Part shown: one piece after another, positions 14,500 through 21,421 of the stretch
How the letters are laid out: each line of letters opens with the position of its first letter
How positions within the stretch are numbered: the stretch's first letter is position 1
Virus record (IMG/VR): IMGVR_UViG_3300035698_002955
Span: 1-30,177 of that record
Length of the DNA stretch: 30,177 nt
Strand: one strand, 5' to 3'
Origin: a virus
Made by a program: the position numbers and the translations under genes
The notes under the pieces: generated by a model
What the model saw: only the letters and a program-made list of their open reading frames with translations
Database searches by the model: none
Told to the model about the DNA's origin: nothing

Positions 14500-14933
14500 T
14501 ACTCAAAACATACGTTTTCAAAGTCTTTAAGGCACAGCTTCTCAATGTGTGCTGGCTTAATATCAACACCATCAAAGACAGTGCAAACACGAAGCATCAA
14601 CGTTTCAAAGCATTCGTAGAACTTCTCTAAGTCCTCACCTGAAGACGTAATCAAACCTCTTAGATTTTGGTCAGCGTCTTCACCGACTTCAATCTCTGTA
14701 TGTCCTTTGCTTTTAGCGTCATCAGCAAGCTGTTGCAGCTTATCAATTCCCATCAATCCAATGAACTTCTGCTCTTGGCACGATTGAGCGCGCGCAATGA
14801 ACTGCGCTAAGTTAGCAGCTTGCTTGCGGTCTTTCATGCTGGGGGCGATTAAAACAAGCTCGTAAACTTCCTCAAATCCCCCGTCTTTTGATACCTCAAT
14901 AGGCTTAGATAGTTTAAAGCTTAATTCAGTCAT
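14478..14933 (-). CDS. tail assembly chaperone (G part)
   Basis: A 151-residue protein of the Mu gp41 type: N-terminal beta part (LSFKLSKPIEVSKDGGFEEV) and an all-helical remainder (ANLAQFIARAQSCQEQKFIG, LKDFENVCFEYCENF). It sits between tail tube and tape measure genes, the universal position of this chaperone. Just before its stop is the heptamer A AAT TTT (14493-14487). A -1 slip there joins it to the downstream frame and gives a 215-residue fusion. ATG 14933 overlaps the last base of the tube gene stop. Confidence 0.85.
   Translation of the reverse strand: MTELSFKLSKPIEVSKDGGFEEVYELVLIAPSMKDRKQAANLAQFIARAQSCQEQKFIGLMGIDKLQQLADDAKSKGHTEIEVGEDADQNLRGLITSSGEDLEKFYECFETLMLRVCTVFDGVDIKPAHIEKLCLKDFENVCFEYCENFIK
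14487..14493 (-). other. -1 frameshift slippery heptamer
   Basis: On the minus strand the codons GAA AAT TTT contain A AAT TTT, the canonical X XXY YYZ form. After a one-base slip the ribosome reads TAT CAA GTA GCG and continues for 66 codons. The zero frame stops two codons later (ATC AAG TAG). Confidence 0.8.
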
Positions 14934-15322
14934 TATCCTGCATCTCCCAAAAATTCAACTTCTACTGTACCATCCGCGCCAACTGAAAACTCAGGGTCAG
15001 ACATTACATGCATGTTTGCAAACGAAAGTGGTGTCTTCATTACGCGGCTTGAAACTCGAACCGTGTTGCCGCCATTGAATTTGTTTGCTTGCCATGTGCG
15101 CACATACTCTTGATTTACGTCAGTAACCGCTAGGCTGAACTTAACCATGCCGATTTTTGTCTCTGCGTTTTCAGTAACAACTACCTCAACACTATCTCCA
15201 CCCGCGCTTTGTGCGCGAACATTAACATCACCAGCACCACGTTTGTACGATAGTGTGTTGGGGATGATAGCGATAACTTGATCGTTAATTTCTACTGTAG
15301 GATTTGATAAAGCGTTAGCCAT
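14933..15322 (-). CDS. tail tube protein, Mu gpM family
   Basis: A 129-residue beta protein with SNPTVEINDQVIAIIPNTLS and a tandem of strands including VEVVVTENAETKIGMVKFSL, ending TVEVEFLGDAG. Size and position directly after the sheath gene match Mu gp40 (gpM). Hexameric rings of this protein form the inner tube through which DNA passes. The start is 6 nt after the sheath stop, and the gene is coupled to the chaperone. Confidence 0.88.
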   Translation of the reverse strand: MANALSNPTVEINDQVIAIIPNTLSYKRGAGDVNVRAQSAGGDSVEVVVTENAETKIGMVKFSLAVTDVNQEYVRTWQANKFNGGNTVRVSSRVMKTPLSFANMHVMSDPEFSVGADGTVEVEFLGDAG

Positions 15323-15328
15323 GTTTTA

Positions 15329-16861
15329 TTAACCTCCAAAGTTAACTTGAATTGTTCCAATGATTGCGCGTAGCTGCGTTACAAACAACGGAGCCATGTT
15401 GACAGTCGCCGTACCCGTTGAAAGGTCAAGCGTGATGATTAGGTTATCTAAGAAGTCCTGCTCTGCATCGCTTCCAGCCTGCGTAAGCCCGCTTGCGGCT
15501 AGGGAGCGGTACACCTCAAGGGAGAACGCACGAATACTTGCCTCATTAGCCATGTCACGTCCAGCAATTAGATCACCGTTAGTCAAGCGCGTTTGCGCGT
15601 AACGGTCTTTATAGTTCACGAAGAATGTCTCGCGAATTGCTGAGGCCGTATCAACCGTGTTCAAGAATTTATATGATGTATCCGCGTTTCCAGCGTTGTC
15701 CGTTAGGTATGTCGTAACAACGTCACCAAAGATTGCTGTATTAAACGAACGGTTCGCACTAATCAATGATACCGCGCTGCCGTTTAACTCGTCTTGGTCT
15801 TCGAATGTAAACTCATCCTCGGCCAATGGTACGGGCAAACTGGGTAATGCTGTATTGAAGTAAGGTAATGATGCAAGCGCAACGCCACCGAATTGATCAA
15901 GAGCCGCTGTTGTTGTTAGATACTGTGTAAGGTTAGCGCCAGTTGTCAAGCGTAACGCACGAATAGCGCCCGCTTGTGCTGCGGTCACGTCTGGCATCTC
16001 ACGAAGGCTTGTGCCTTTGCGGTATGTTGCGTTAACTGTCTTGTCACCGATAATGGCTAAGCTTTGAGAATTAAGCGCCGCTACGTAGCTTTTAAGGCTT
16101 GAAAGCGTACCTTTCTTAACCTGAACAGCAACACCGTCCAGCACGTTGTTGGTGGCGTTAAAGCGAGCGTTTAAAAAATCTTCAATAACCGTAATATCAT
16201 AAACGGCTGGCCAAATAATGGTATGGTAACGTGTGGAACCAAGAACATCTAGCACACCCGTTAGCGTCGGGTCAGTAGCACCGCTTGCCCAACCAGTAAC
16301 AACGTATGTAATGCCCGCAACGGTTCCCTGTACCCGCACAGTCCAGTCATTAGCGTGTGTTCCGCCGTTTGAGGCTGTGGCCGTTGCTGTACCCGTTGCG
16401 GCTGCAACAGTGAAGGGGCTTGATGTATAAAGAGCAAACGCAGTTTGAACTGCCGCGCCTACGACGGTTGCCGTATCGCCGATTGTAATATCAATTTTTG
16501 TGTCGTAACGTTTATCAGATCCGAACGTCACAATCAAAGATCCAGCCGCCGTTGCTGTTCCAGAGAAAGCCACGTTAGCCTCCGCGTCTACCGCGCTGCC
16601 GTTATCGGCTAGGGGTAGCACATCAATAGGCGTGATTTTGTTAATCGTCTTGAACTCGCGAACCATCTCAGCAACTTGCGCACGCGCACCAAACTGCGCA
16701 TTGATTGCGTTTGTTGCGTCATCTACATCAGATTGCAACTCGCCGCCTGTTGCTGTGCCTGAAAGCAATTGGCCAACAATCAAAACGCGATGCGCTTGAA
16801 CCTTGGCGAGTTGCTCGGCTGAGATAACATTAAGCGTTACACTTGGTTTTGAAATAGGCAT
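15329..16861 (-). CDS. contractile tail sheath protein, Mu gpL family
   Basis: A 510-residue protein starting PISKPSVTLNVISAEQ, with HRVLIVGQLLSGTATGGELQ and an INAQFGARAQVAEMVREFK segment, then a Mu-type protruding insertion (about 90-200, Ala/Thr/Gly-rich). The C-terminal sheath core has LVGGV-like elements here as FGGVALASLPYFN, SANRSFNTAIFGDVVTTYLTD and the ending IGTIQVNFGG. Sheath subunits contract to drive the tube through the outer membrane. This proves the tail is contractile. It directly follows the gp38-like gene. Confidence 0.93.
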   Translation of the reverse strand: MPISKPSVTLNVISAEQLAKVQAHRVLIVGQLLSGTATGGELQSDVDDATNAINAQFGARAQVAEMVREFKTINKITPIDVLPLADNGSAVDAEANVAFSGTATAAGSLIVTFGSDKRYDTKIDITIGDTATVVGAAVQTAFALYTSSPFTVAAATGTATATASNGGTHANDWTVRVQGTVAGITYVVTGWASGATDPTLTGVLDVLGSTRYHTIIWPAVYDITVIEDFLNARFNATNNVLDGVAVQVKKGTLSSLKSYVAALNSQSLAIIGDKTVNATYRKGTSLREMPDVTAAQAGAIRALRLTTGANLTQYLTTTAALDQFGGVALASLPYFNTALPSLPVPLAEDEFTFEDQDELNGSAVSLISANRSFNTAIFGDVVTTYLTDNAGNADTSYKFLNTVDTASAIRETFFVNYKDRYAQTRLTNGDLIAGRDMANEASIRAFSLEVYRSLAASGLTQAGSDAEQDFLDNLIITLDLSTGTATVNMAPLFVTQLRAIIGTIQVNFGG

Positions 16862-17077
16862 TTATTTTTTGCTCCGTTTAGTTTCTGTAATGAGTTCTAG
16901 GCATCCGTCAGTTTCCGCGTCTTTAATCCGATCACGCCAATAACGAGACAGCGCAACGCCGTCCTTATCTGTGTCGATTTCCAACCTATGGCCAGCGGGG
17001 TAGTGCTTTAGCGGCGCGTTAAGCTTGATTTTTTGCTTGTAAGATTTAAAAGCTTTGTTTTCGTATGTATTTATCAT
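16862..17077 (-). CDS. Mu gp38-like small protein (DUF2635-type)
   Basis: A 71-residue basic protein started at ATG 17077 (MINTYENKAFKS). The earlier ATG 17092 lies upstream of the predicted -10 and would not be transcribed. The segment ending YWRDRIKDAETDGCLEL resembles the Y/F-W-x-R-R-x-x-D-G motif of Mu gp38-type proteins, which also precede the sheath gene directly. Function of that family is unknown. Its stop abuts the sheath ATG. The ATG lies 7 nt after TATTAT (17084-17089), so the mRNA would be leaderless and drives sheath, tube and tape measure. Confidence 0.65.
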   Translation of the reverse strand: MINTYENKAFKSYKQKIKLNAPLKHYPAGHRLEIDTDKDGVALSRYWRDRIKDAETDGCLELITETKRSKK

Positions 17078-17083
17078 GCCCCA

Positions 17084-17112
17084 ATAATACACGCCGTTTT
17101 AAAAAACTTCAA
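17084..17112 (-). promoter_or_regulatory. predicted promoter of the gp38-like/sheath transcript (leaderless)
   Basis: Minus strand TTGAAG (17107-17112), 17-bp spacer, TATTAT (17084-17089), then 6 nt and the ATG at 17077. Same geometry as the two other cassette boundaries. Confidence 0.65.
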
Positions 17113-17120
17113 ATTAACAC

Positions 17121-17172
17121 TTGCAATGCATTTAAAAATTAAATAAGATAGTTTTAGTTAAACAACGAAGGG
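17121..17172 (+). promoter_or_regulatory. cassette promoter and conserved leader, copy 3
   Basis: TTGCAA (17121-17126), 17-bp spacer containing TTTAAAAATTAAA, TAAGAT (17144-17149), leader TTAGTTAAACAACGAA, then GAAGGG as ribosome binding site for ATG 17181. Confidence 0.8.
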
Positions 17173-17180
17173 CGAAAACA

Positions 17181-17261
17181 ATGGATAATTTTGACATAGA
17201 TAACTGGGTAGATGAAAACGATTACGCAACAACTGATCTTTTAATCCTTGAGGTGATGTAA
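17181..17261 (+). CDS. 26-residue acidic small protein
   Basis: First ATG after cassette promoter copy 3, with GAAGGG 8-9 nt upstream. The product is acidic (DNFDIDNWVDENDY) and ends at TAA 17259-17261, which overlaps the ATG of the next gene. Function unknown. A translated leader peptide is equally possible. Confidence 0.5.
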   Translation: MDNFDIDNWVDENDYATTDLLILEVM

Positions 17262-17482
17262 TGGCAGACACGAAACACACGCCAGCAAGGGTAGCTTTAA
17301 GTGAGCAGGTGCGCTTAACTCAATCCATAATTGCACTAGAAGCCGCCGCGCCTGATATGTACAATGTTCTAATGGACTTAATTGAACACCGCAATTGGAA
17401 TGCCTCAAAATGTGCTGTTGAAATTGACATCCAATGGCTAAATGAGGCTGAGGAAGCAATCAAAAAAGCTAAAGGAGAATAA
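17261..17482 (+). CDS. small helical accessory protein
   Basis: A 73-residue protein starting MADTKHTPARVALSEQ, whose core LEAAAPDMYNVLMDLIEHRN is a pattern seen in short phage proteins (A-A-P-E/D-M/L-x-x-x-L). It is helical with an amphipathic C-terminus (WLNEAEEAIKKAKGE). The ATG overlaps the previous stop. It is moron cargo on the plus strand, with function unknown. The end of the frame provides GGAG for the next gene. Confidence 0.65.
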   Translation: MADTKHTPARVALSEQVRLTQSIIALEAAAPDMYNVLMDLIEHRNWNASKCAVEIDIQWLNEAEEAIKKAKGE

Positions 17483-17485
17483 CTA

Positions 17486-17701
17486 ATGACACCAGAAGAC
17501 AGGATAATAAAAGTATCGGCATTAACACACGCTAAAGATCACCTAGAACGCGGCATGGCTGTATTACGTATGGAGGGCTACACAGAATATAGCGATGTGA
17601 CCAAACGCGCACAATGCGCTATTGATCTGCTAATGATGGATATTAGAGGCCTACAAAGCGGGCGACTGCCTTTGGTATCAATTAACGGGGGTGTCGCATA
17701 A
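17486..17701 (+). CDS. small helical accessory protein
   Basis: A 71-residue protein (TPEDRIIKVSALTHAKDHLE, then MAVLRMEGYTEYSDV). It looks like two helices and a short hairpin and has no membrane segment. GGAGAA lies 8 nt before ATG 17486. The stop overlaps the ATG of the next gene (TAATG at 17699-17703). No recognised family. Confidence 0.6.
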   Translation: MTPEDRIIKVSALTHAKDHLERGMAVLRMEGYTEYSDVTKRAQCAIDLLMMDIRGLQSGRLPLVSINGGVA

Positions 17702-17991
17702 TGAGTAAGCTAGAACAGAGACGAGAAAAACTTAATGTCGAGCTTGCAAAAGCGAATAGGCTTGCGGTTGAGGGTTTTATCATGAGCGATATTGCGCTTG
17801 GGATTTTTATAGCTATAGTTGCCGCTGGTATATGTGTATGGATACCCTTTATTGGATGGATAGCTATACCATTTGTTTTGGTTTTTTCCCCATTCATGGC
17901 GACTAGCTCGAGGCAAAAACAATATACCAAAGAAGCCGAAAAACTAGAGAAGAAAATCAATAGGATTGATAAGTTTATCGCTAACTCATAA
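17701..17991 (+). CDS. two-helix membrane protein with flanking coiled coils
   Basis: A 96-residue protein. Residues 1-25 are a charged helix (LEQRREKLNVELAKANRLAV). About 29-49 and 50-67 are two hydrophobic segments joined by a short turn (WIPFIGWIAIPFVL). Residues 70-96 are another charged helix (YTKEAEKLEKKINRIDKFI). Both charged ends would lie on the same side, probably cytoplasmic. Such a hairpin could act in superinfection exclusion, but nothing proves that. Last protein gene of cassette 3, 4 nt before the tRNA. Confidence 0.65.
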   Translation: MSKLEQRREKLNVELAKANRLAVEGFIMSDIALGIFIAIVAAGICVWIPFIGWIAIPFVLVFSPFMATSSRQKQYTKEAEKLEKKINRIDKFIANS

Positions 17992-17995
17992 AATT

Positions 17996-18070
17996 GCGGG
18001 CGTAGCTCAGTGGTAGAGCCATCCGCTCATAACGGATTGGTCGCTGGTTCGATCCCAGCCGCCCGCACCA
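17996..18070 (+). tRNA. tRNA with CAT anticodon (elongator Met or Ile2)
   Basis: A complete cloverleaf. The acceptor is GCGGGCG paired with CGCCCGC, with A discriminator and encoded CCA. The D arm is GCTC/GAGC. The anticodon stem is ATCCG/CGGAT with loop CTCATAA (CAT at 18028-18030). The T arm is GCTGG/CCAGC with loop TTCGATC. It is not an initiator: G1-C72 is paired and the three G-C pairs of the anticodon stem are absent. The variable and T region (TTGGTCGCTGG) resembles E. coli tRNA-Ile2, so an AUA-reading lysidine tRNA is possible. Confidence 0.93.
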
Positions 18071-18082
18071 TTTACGATGGCA

Positions 18083-18117
18083 AACAGCCCGCATATCATG
18101 CGATTGTGCGGGCTGTT
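18083..18117. terminator. hairpin between converging transcripts
   Basis: Perfect 11-bp inverted repeat AACAGCCCGCA / TGCGGGCTGTT (18083-18093 and 18107-18117) with a 13-nt loop. It lies between the tRNA end and the end of the minus-strand gene at 18123, so it probably stops both converging transcripts. Flanking T-runs are weak on both strands. Confidence 0.7.
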
Positions 18118-18122
18118 AAATA

Positions 18123-18542
18123 TTAAACGATCTGCAGGATTCCGTTTGTAGGATCAAGATCAACGGTGAAGTCCGAACCGTCCGCCAGATCAACGGCGCT
18201 GCCGTTATCCCAGAAACCGATCAGCTCATCACTCGCCGCTGTGTCGTTGTATAACGCAACATAGCGAAAAGTAGCAATCGCACCGCCTGCCGCAGTGAAA
18301 ACAACATCACTACCAACAAGCTTATATGTTCCGCTCGTTTGTGAAGACGCTGTGATTGTCACGGCTGTACCGCCAGCAGTGTAGCCGTTACCTGCGGAGA
18401 TTTCGGTTAAGTTAGACTTCACTGTGTTTGTCGCGACTGGCGCTACGTTTGTAAGCATCATTTTTAGTGTATCAGCACCAAGATCATGCTTGCCCTCGGC
18501 CAAAGCTTCGACAAAAGAATTGAATTTATTGAAAGTTGCCAT
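18123..18542 (-). CDS. phage structural-type beta protein of unknown function
   Basis: A 139-residue protein starting MATFNKFNSFVEALAEGKHD, followed by LKMMLTNVAPVATNTV and a beta-rich region (GTYKLVGSDVVFTAAGGAIA, FRYVALYNDTAASDELIGFW). I recall this type as a frequent small protein in head or tail operons of phages from Gram-negative hosts, with no assigned role; a virion decoration or tail accessory protein is possible. The start overlaps the preceding secreted-protein gene by 17 bp. AAAGGAT lies upstream of the ATG. Confidence 0.7.
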   Translation of the reverse strand: MATFNKFNSFVEALAEGKHDLGADTLKMMLTNVAPVATNTVKSNLTEISAGNGYTAGGTAVTITASSQTSGTYKLVGSDVVFTAAGGAIATFRYVALYNDTAASDELIGFWDNGSAVDLADGSDFTVDLDPTNGILQIV

Positions 18543-18786
18543 GCGGGCTATCCTTTTTCTCTGTGGTTGTTAAGTCTATAATCGCTGGCTCAATAAAGCC
18601 GTCTATTTCTGCGCAGTCAATAACCTCGCCATTAATAGCACACTCGCCTTGATCGTTGATGGTCTGAAAATTCAAAACCTCGGCAGTGATTGCTATTGTA
18701 GCTGATTTGTTGCCCCCCGTAAAATTAACGGTTTTAGCGAAGGCGGGGCTTGCGAACAGTAATGCGATTAGAAATATTGTTTTCAT
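18526..18786 (-). CDS. small exported protein with signal peptide
   Basis: An 86-residue protein with a clean Sec signal peptide: MKTIFLIALLFASPAFA followed by KTVNF, predicted cleavage after AFA at residue 17. The mature part is short, beta-like and contains two Cys (GECAINGEVIDCAEID) that could form a disulfide. Signal peptides are unusual among virion structural genes, and it sits between an adhesin-like gene and a structural-type gene. It may act in the periplasm rather than in the virion. No family recognised. Confidence 0.65.
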   Translation of the reverse strand: MKTIFLIALLFASPAFAKTVNFTGGNKSATIAITAEVLNFQTINDQGECAINGEVIDCAEIDGFIEPAIIDLTTTEKKDSPHGNFQ

Positions 18787-18794
18787 TTTGTCTC

Positions 18795-20378
18795 CTATGA
18801 GTACGACAGCACCGCTATTTTGTTTGTTCTACAACAATAGACGACCTCACCTGCGTCGAAGGTATTAACGTCTCCTGTCAAACCATCCAAGCTGAGGGGC
18901 GCAAGGTCTAGCACATCTCCCAAGGTTATGTCTGTCCCGTCAAAGTCGAACTGCACCATGCGCTGCGTGTTCGGGCTTAGTGTGTAATAAGTCATACAGA
19001 AGCTTGTGCCGCTAAACGCGCCAAGTTCGGCCTCATTAACAGACATTGCAGGGCTAAAGGAAAGGGCAGTACCGAGGGCGGTGAATGTTGTGCCGTTAAA
19101 GCTGTAGGCGCGTATCAAGTCTGAGCCGTTACCTTCGTAAACGACAATCACTTCCGCATTTGGTGTATCATCAAGAACCTGTATAGCCATAGAACCAGCG
19201 ACCCCTGTCAGGGAGAACGTTGATCCAGTTTGTGACCACGTTGTGCCAGACAAGTCTTGACATTTAATCCCTATTGTCCTCTCGTAGGTGAATATTCTAG
19301 TGGAACTTGACCCACACACCGCAGAGAAGCTTTCTAGTGTGAATAGAGTTGCGGCGCTAGAGAAGTCAGTGCCATCAAAATCATAGGTCACGAAGTATTG
19401 TCCTTGTCGACTAATCATGATTCTGTTATCTGCAAGATATGTAGCCACGCCATAATTGGTTATTGCACCTGTAGCAAATGTGTTTCCAACAGTTGAGAAC
19501 GTTGAGCCATCCCAAGATAACGCCTGTAACCTGTCGCTTCCTGTATCAAAAGAAACCACATGCCCTGTTGAAAGCTTACATGTGTAACCGACGCCGTTGA
19601 TGCTGACGCCTGTATATGTTGTTCCCTCTTGCGCCCAACCTGCTGACGGGGTTGAGGCCGTAAGGGTTGCCGCTTGCCCAATTAAAACAAACGCGCCGTT
19701 GTTAGCCGCCATACTTATGCTCTGCGTTTCGATGAACGTCACGTCCTGACCAGTTAGGGCAAACGAACCGCCGCTTGCAATCATATTTACGCCGCGTGCA
19801 AATAGTGCATCTTGACCCGATAACGCAAATGATCCGCTATCGGCGATTATGCCGCTGCTTATCAATAGTGAAGCATCTTGACCTGATAGCGCGAACGACC
19901 CAACGCTAGCAATCATCAAGCTGGAAGTGTTTGTTCCTGCGTCCTGACCGTTTAGGGCGAAGCCTCCGCTGTCGGCTGCAAGTGTGGTGCTTCCGACAAT
20001 GGCGAACGTTGCGTCTTGACCAGCAAGGGCAAATATACCAGCGTTAGCGGCGAACCCGTTGCCTGTTAGCAAGCCAGCACTTTGGCCTGTGAGCGCAAAC
20101 GACCCATTGCTTGCAGCCATGTTAATGGACAGAACCACCGCAGCATCTTGTCCTAACAATGCAAATGAACCGTTATTAGCAATAAGCGTTACGCTTGAGG
20201 CTTCAGTTAAGGCCGCATCTTGTCCAGCCAATGCAAACGATCCGTTTGCGGCTGTCATAATTAAGTTCTCTCCTGATAATGCATCAAAGCCAGTAAGGGT
20301 AAACACCCCAACACTCGCGGAAATTGTGCTGGCGTTAAATGGCACAATGTCAAGGTTAATGTTGACCGTCATTGTCAT
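18795..20378 (-). CDS. repeat-rich adhesin-like protein (GSFALSGQDA repeats plus propeller-like domain)
   Basis: A 527-residue protein. Residues about 20-240 consist of ten copies of GSFAL-x-GQDA spaced 22 or 24 residues apart, each flanked by a short hydrophobic strand. This predicts an elongated beta solenoid or string of hairpins. Residues about 245-527 contain blade-like repeats (YDFDGTDFSS, YSFNGTTFTALG, FDFDGTDITLG) that look like a beta propeller. Virion surface adhesin or neck/head fibre is the best inference, from position between the tail-terminator-like and sheath regions. GGGAG lies upstream of ATG 20378, which overlaps the preceding stop. Confidence 0.7.
   Translation of the reverse strand: MTMTVNINLDIVPFNASTISASVGVFTLTGFDALSGENLIMTAANGSFALAGQDAALTEASSVTLIANNGSFALLGQDAAVVLSINMAASNGSFALTGQSAGLLTGNGFAANAGIFALAGQDATFAIVGSTTLAADSGGFALNGQDAGTNTSSLMIASVGSFALSGQDASLLISSGIIADSGSFALSGQDALFARGVNMIASGGSFALTGQDVTFIETQSISMAANNGAFVLIGQAATLTASTPSAGWAQEGTTYTGVSINGVGYTCKLSTGHVVSFDTGSDRLQALSWDGSTFSTVGNTFATGAITNYGVATYLADNRIMISRQGQYFVTYDFDGTDFSSAATLFTLESFSAVCGSSSTRIFTYERTIGIKCQDLSGTTWSQTGSTFSLTGVAGSMAIQVLDDTPNAEVIVVYEGNGSDLIRAYSFNGTTFTALGTALSFSPAMSVNEAELGAFSGTSFCMTYYTLSPNTQRMVQFDFDGTDITLGDVLDLAPLSLDGLTGDVNTFDAGEVVYCCRTNKIAVLSYS
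19659..20321 (-). repeat. ten-copy 66/72-bp coding repeat
   Basis: DNA coding the GSFALSGQDA repeats. Seven copies carry GQDA and the others show GFDA, GQSA, GQDV or GQAA variants. Copies start at residues 24, 46, 70, 92, 114, 138, 160, 182, 204 and 228. Third codon positions vary widely, so the repeat is old or under protein-level selection. Confidence 0.85.
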
Positions 20379-21421
20379 GTTGTTGTTCTCCCAACATCAA
20401 GAATGTAATTAACATCACGGAAAGCGCGTGTTTCTGTTGGTAAAACCGTATCATCATCAGTCAAGTCCATCGTGACTTGGAACTCGTAACGGTAAACTAA
20501 GTATGCTTTATTGTATGCCGCAACACCATGCCCGTTTAGTATGGTTCTAAAGTCAGCGGCATTGGAAAGCCCCGTATCGAACTTAGTCCCGTACAATGTT
20601 CTCATCATAGGCAACAAAAGGTCATGCCTGCAAACGTCTAGGCTTGTCTCGCCCGCTATCTGATCAGTGACAGGCGCAACGATATAACAAACAAAACCAT
20701 CGATAATACGCGTGCGCATCTCTTGCCCAGTTGTTATCGTTGCGGTGGCGTCAGAGTATGTGCTCCTGTCCTTGGACACTTCCGCATCCATAGGCTCAAC
20801 AAACAACCAGTAATCATTTACGACCTGCTTTGTGTATTCATCAATGGCACGGTCAATGTCAATCACAACGGCAATACGTGGGTTTAGATTAACCGAACCG
20901 TTGACGGGCGTGTATATGCCGTCATTCATGCCGCCAGTCACCGTGAACGTGTTTGCACCAGTTACGGTTACGGAGTAAACACCGTTAACGCCGTCTATGC
21001 GGTTTTTTTCAAGCAAATATTGACTGCCATTTAATACAGGCGCAGAGTTCGCGCTCATAACTTTAAACGTGCGGCGGTTATCAACTGCCTTGAGTGCGAG
21101 TTCAACGTTCCAATTCGTATTCGTGAACCCGCCCAGCTCTATGTTTTCATGTTCGGGCCAGCCAAGAGTTAAATCATGATCAAGGCCAGTTTCAAACACA
21201 AAGTTTAATCCGTCTTGGCTGAAGCCAGTAATGGGCGTGCGCGTTTCAACGCCAGCAATGGTCACGGCGCTTCCGTTTGCTAGCCCGTGAGCTGTGGCGG
21301 TGGTGACAGTGGCCACCCCGCCAGAGGCGCTCATGTTGTCAACAGCGATAGAGCTGCCGAACAAGCTCGTATAGTTGGGAAGCACCGCCCGAATTTGTTT
21401 TGCTACATCGCTAATCCGCAT
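20375..21421 (-). CDS. tail-terminator-like protein with inserted beta domain
   Basis: A 348-residue protein. Ends resemble a Mu gp37-type terminator: N-terminal ISDVAKQIRAVLPNYTSLFG and a C-terminal part with MMRTLYGTKFDTGL, AAYNKAYLVYRYEFQVTMDL. Residues about 34-167 are a beta insertion with AHGLANGSAVTIAGVE and VNGVYSVTVTGANTFTVTGG, which matches the extra domain of the baseplate J protein. A terminator stops tube growth and joins the head. The start overlaps the HK97-gp10-like gene by 11 bp. Position before the gp38-like/sheath genes supports this, but family assignment is moderate. Confidence 0.6.
   Translation of the reverse strand: MRISDVAKQIRAVLPNYTSLFGSSIAVDNMSASGGVATVTTATAHGLANGSAVTIAGVETRTPITGFSQDGLNFVFETGLDHDLTLGWPEHENIELGGFTNTNWNVELALKAVDNRRTFKVMSANSAPVLNGSQYLLEKNRIDGVNGVYSVTVTGANTFTVTGGMNDGIYTPVNGSVNLNPRIAVVIDIDRAIDEYTKQVVNDYWLFVEPMDAEVSKDRSTYSDATATITTGQEMRTRIIDGFVCYIVAPVTDQIAGETSLDVCRHDLLLPMMRTLYGTKFDTGLSNAADFRTILNGHGVAAYNKAYLVYRYEFQVTMDLTDDDTVLPTETRAFRDVNYILDVGRTTT

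Noticed and set aside
17996-18070. tRNA as a prophage attachment site
   Set aside because: No integrase is nearby, no duplicated 3' half is seen in the window, and the tRNA lies in the middle of a continuous tail operon.
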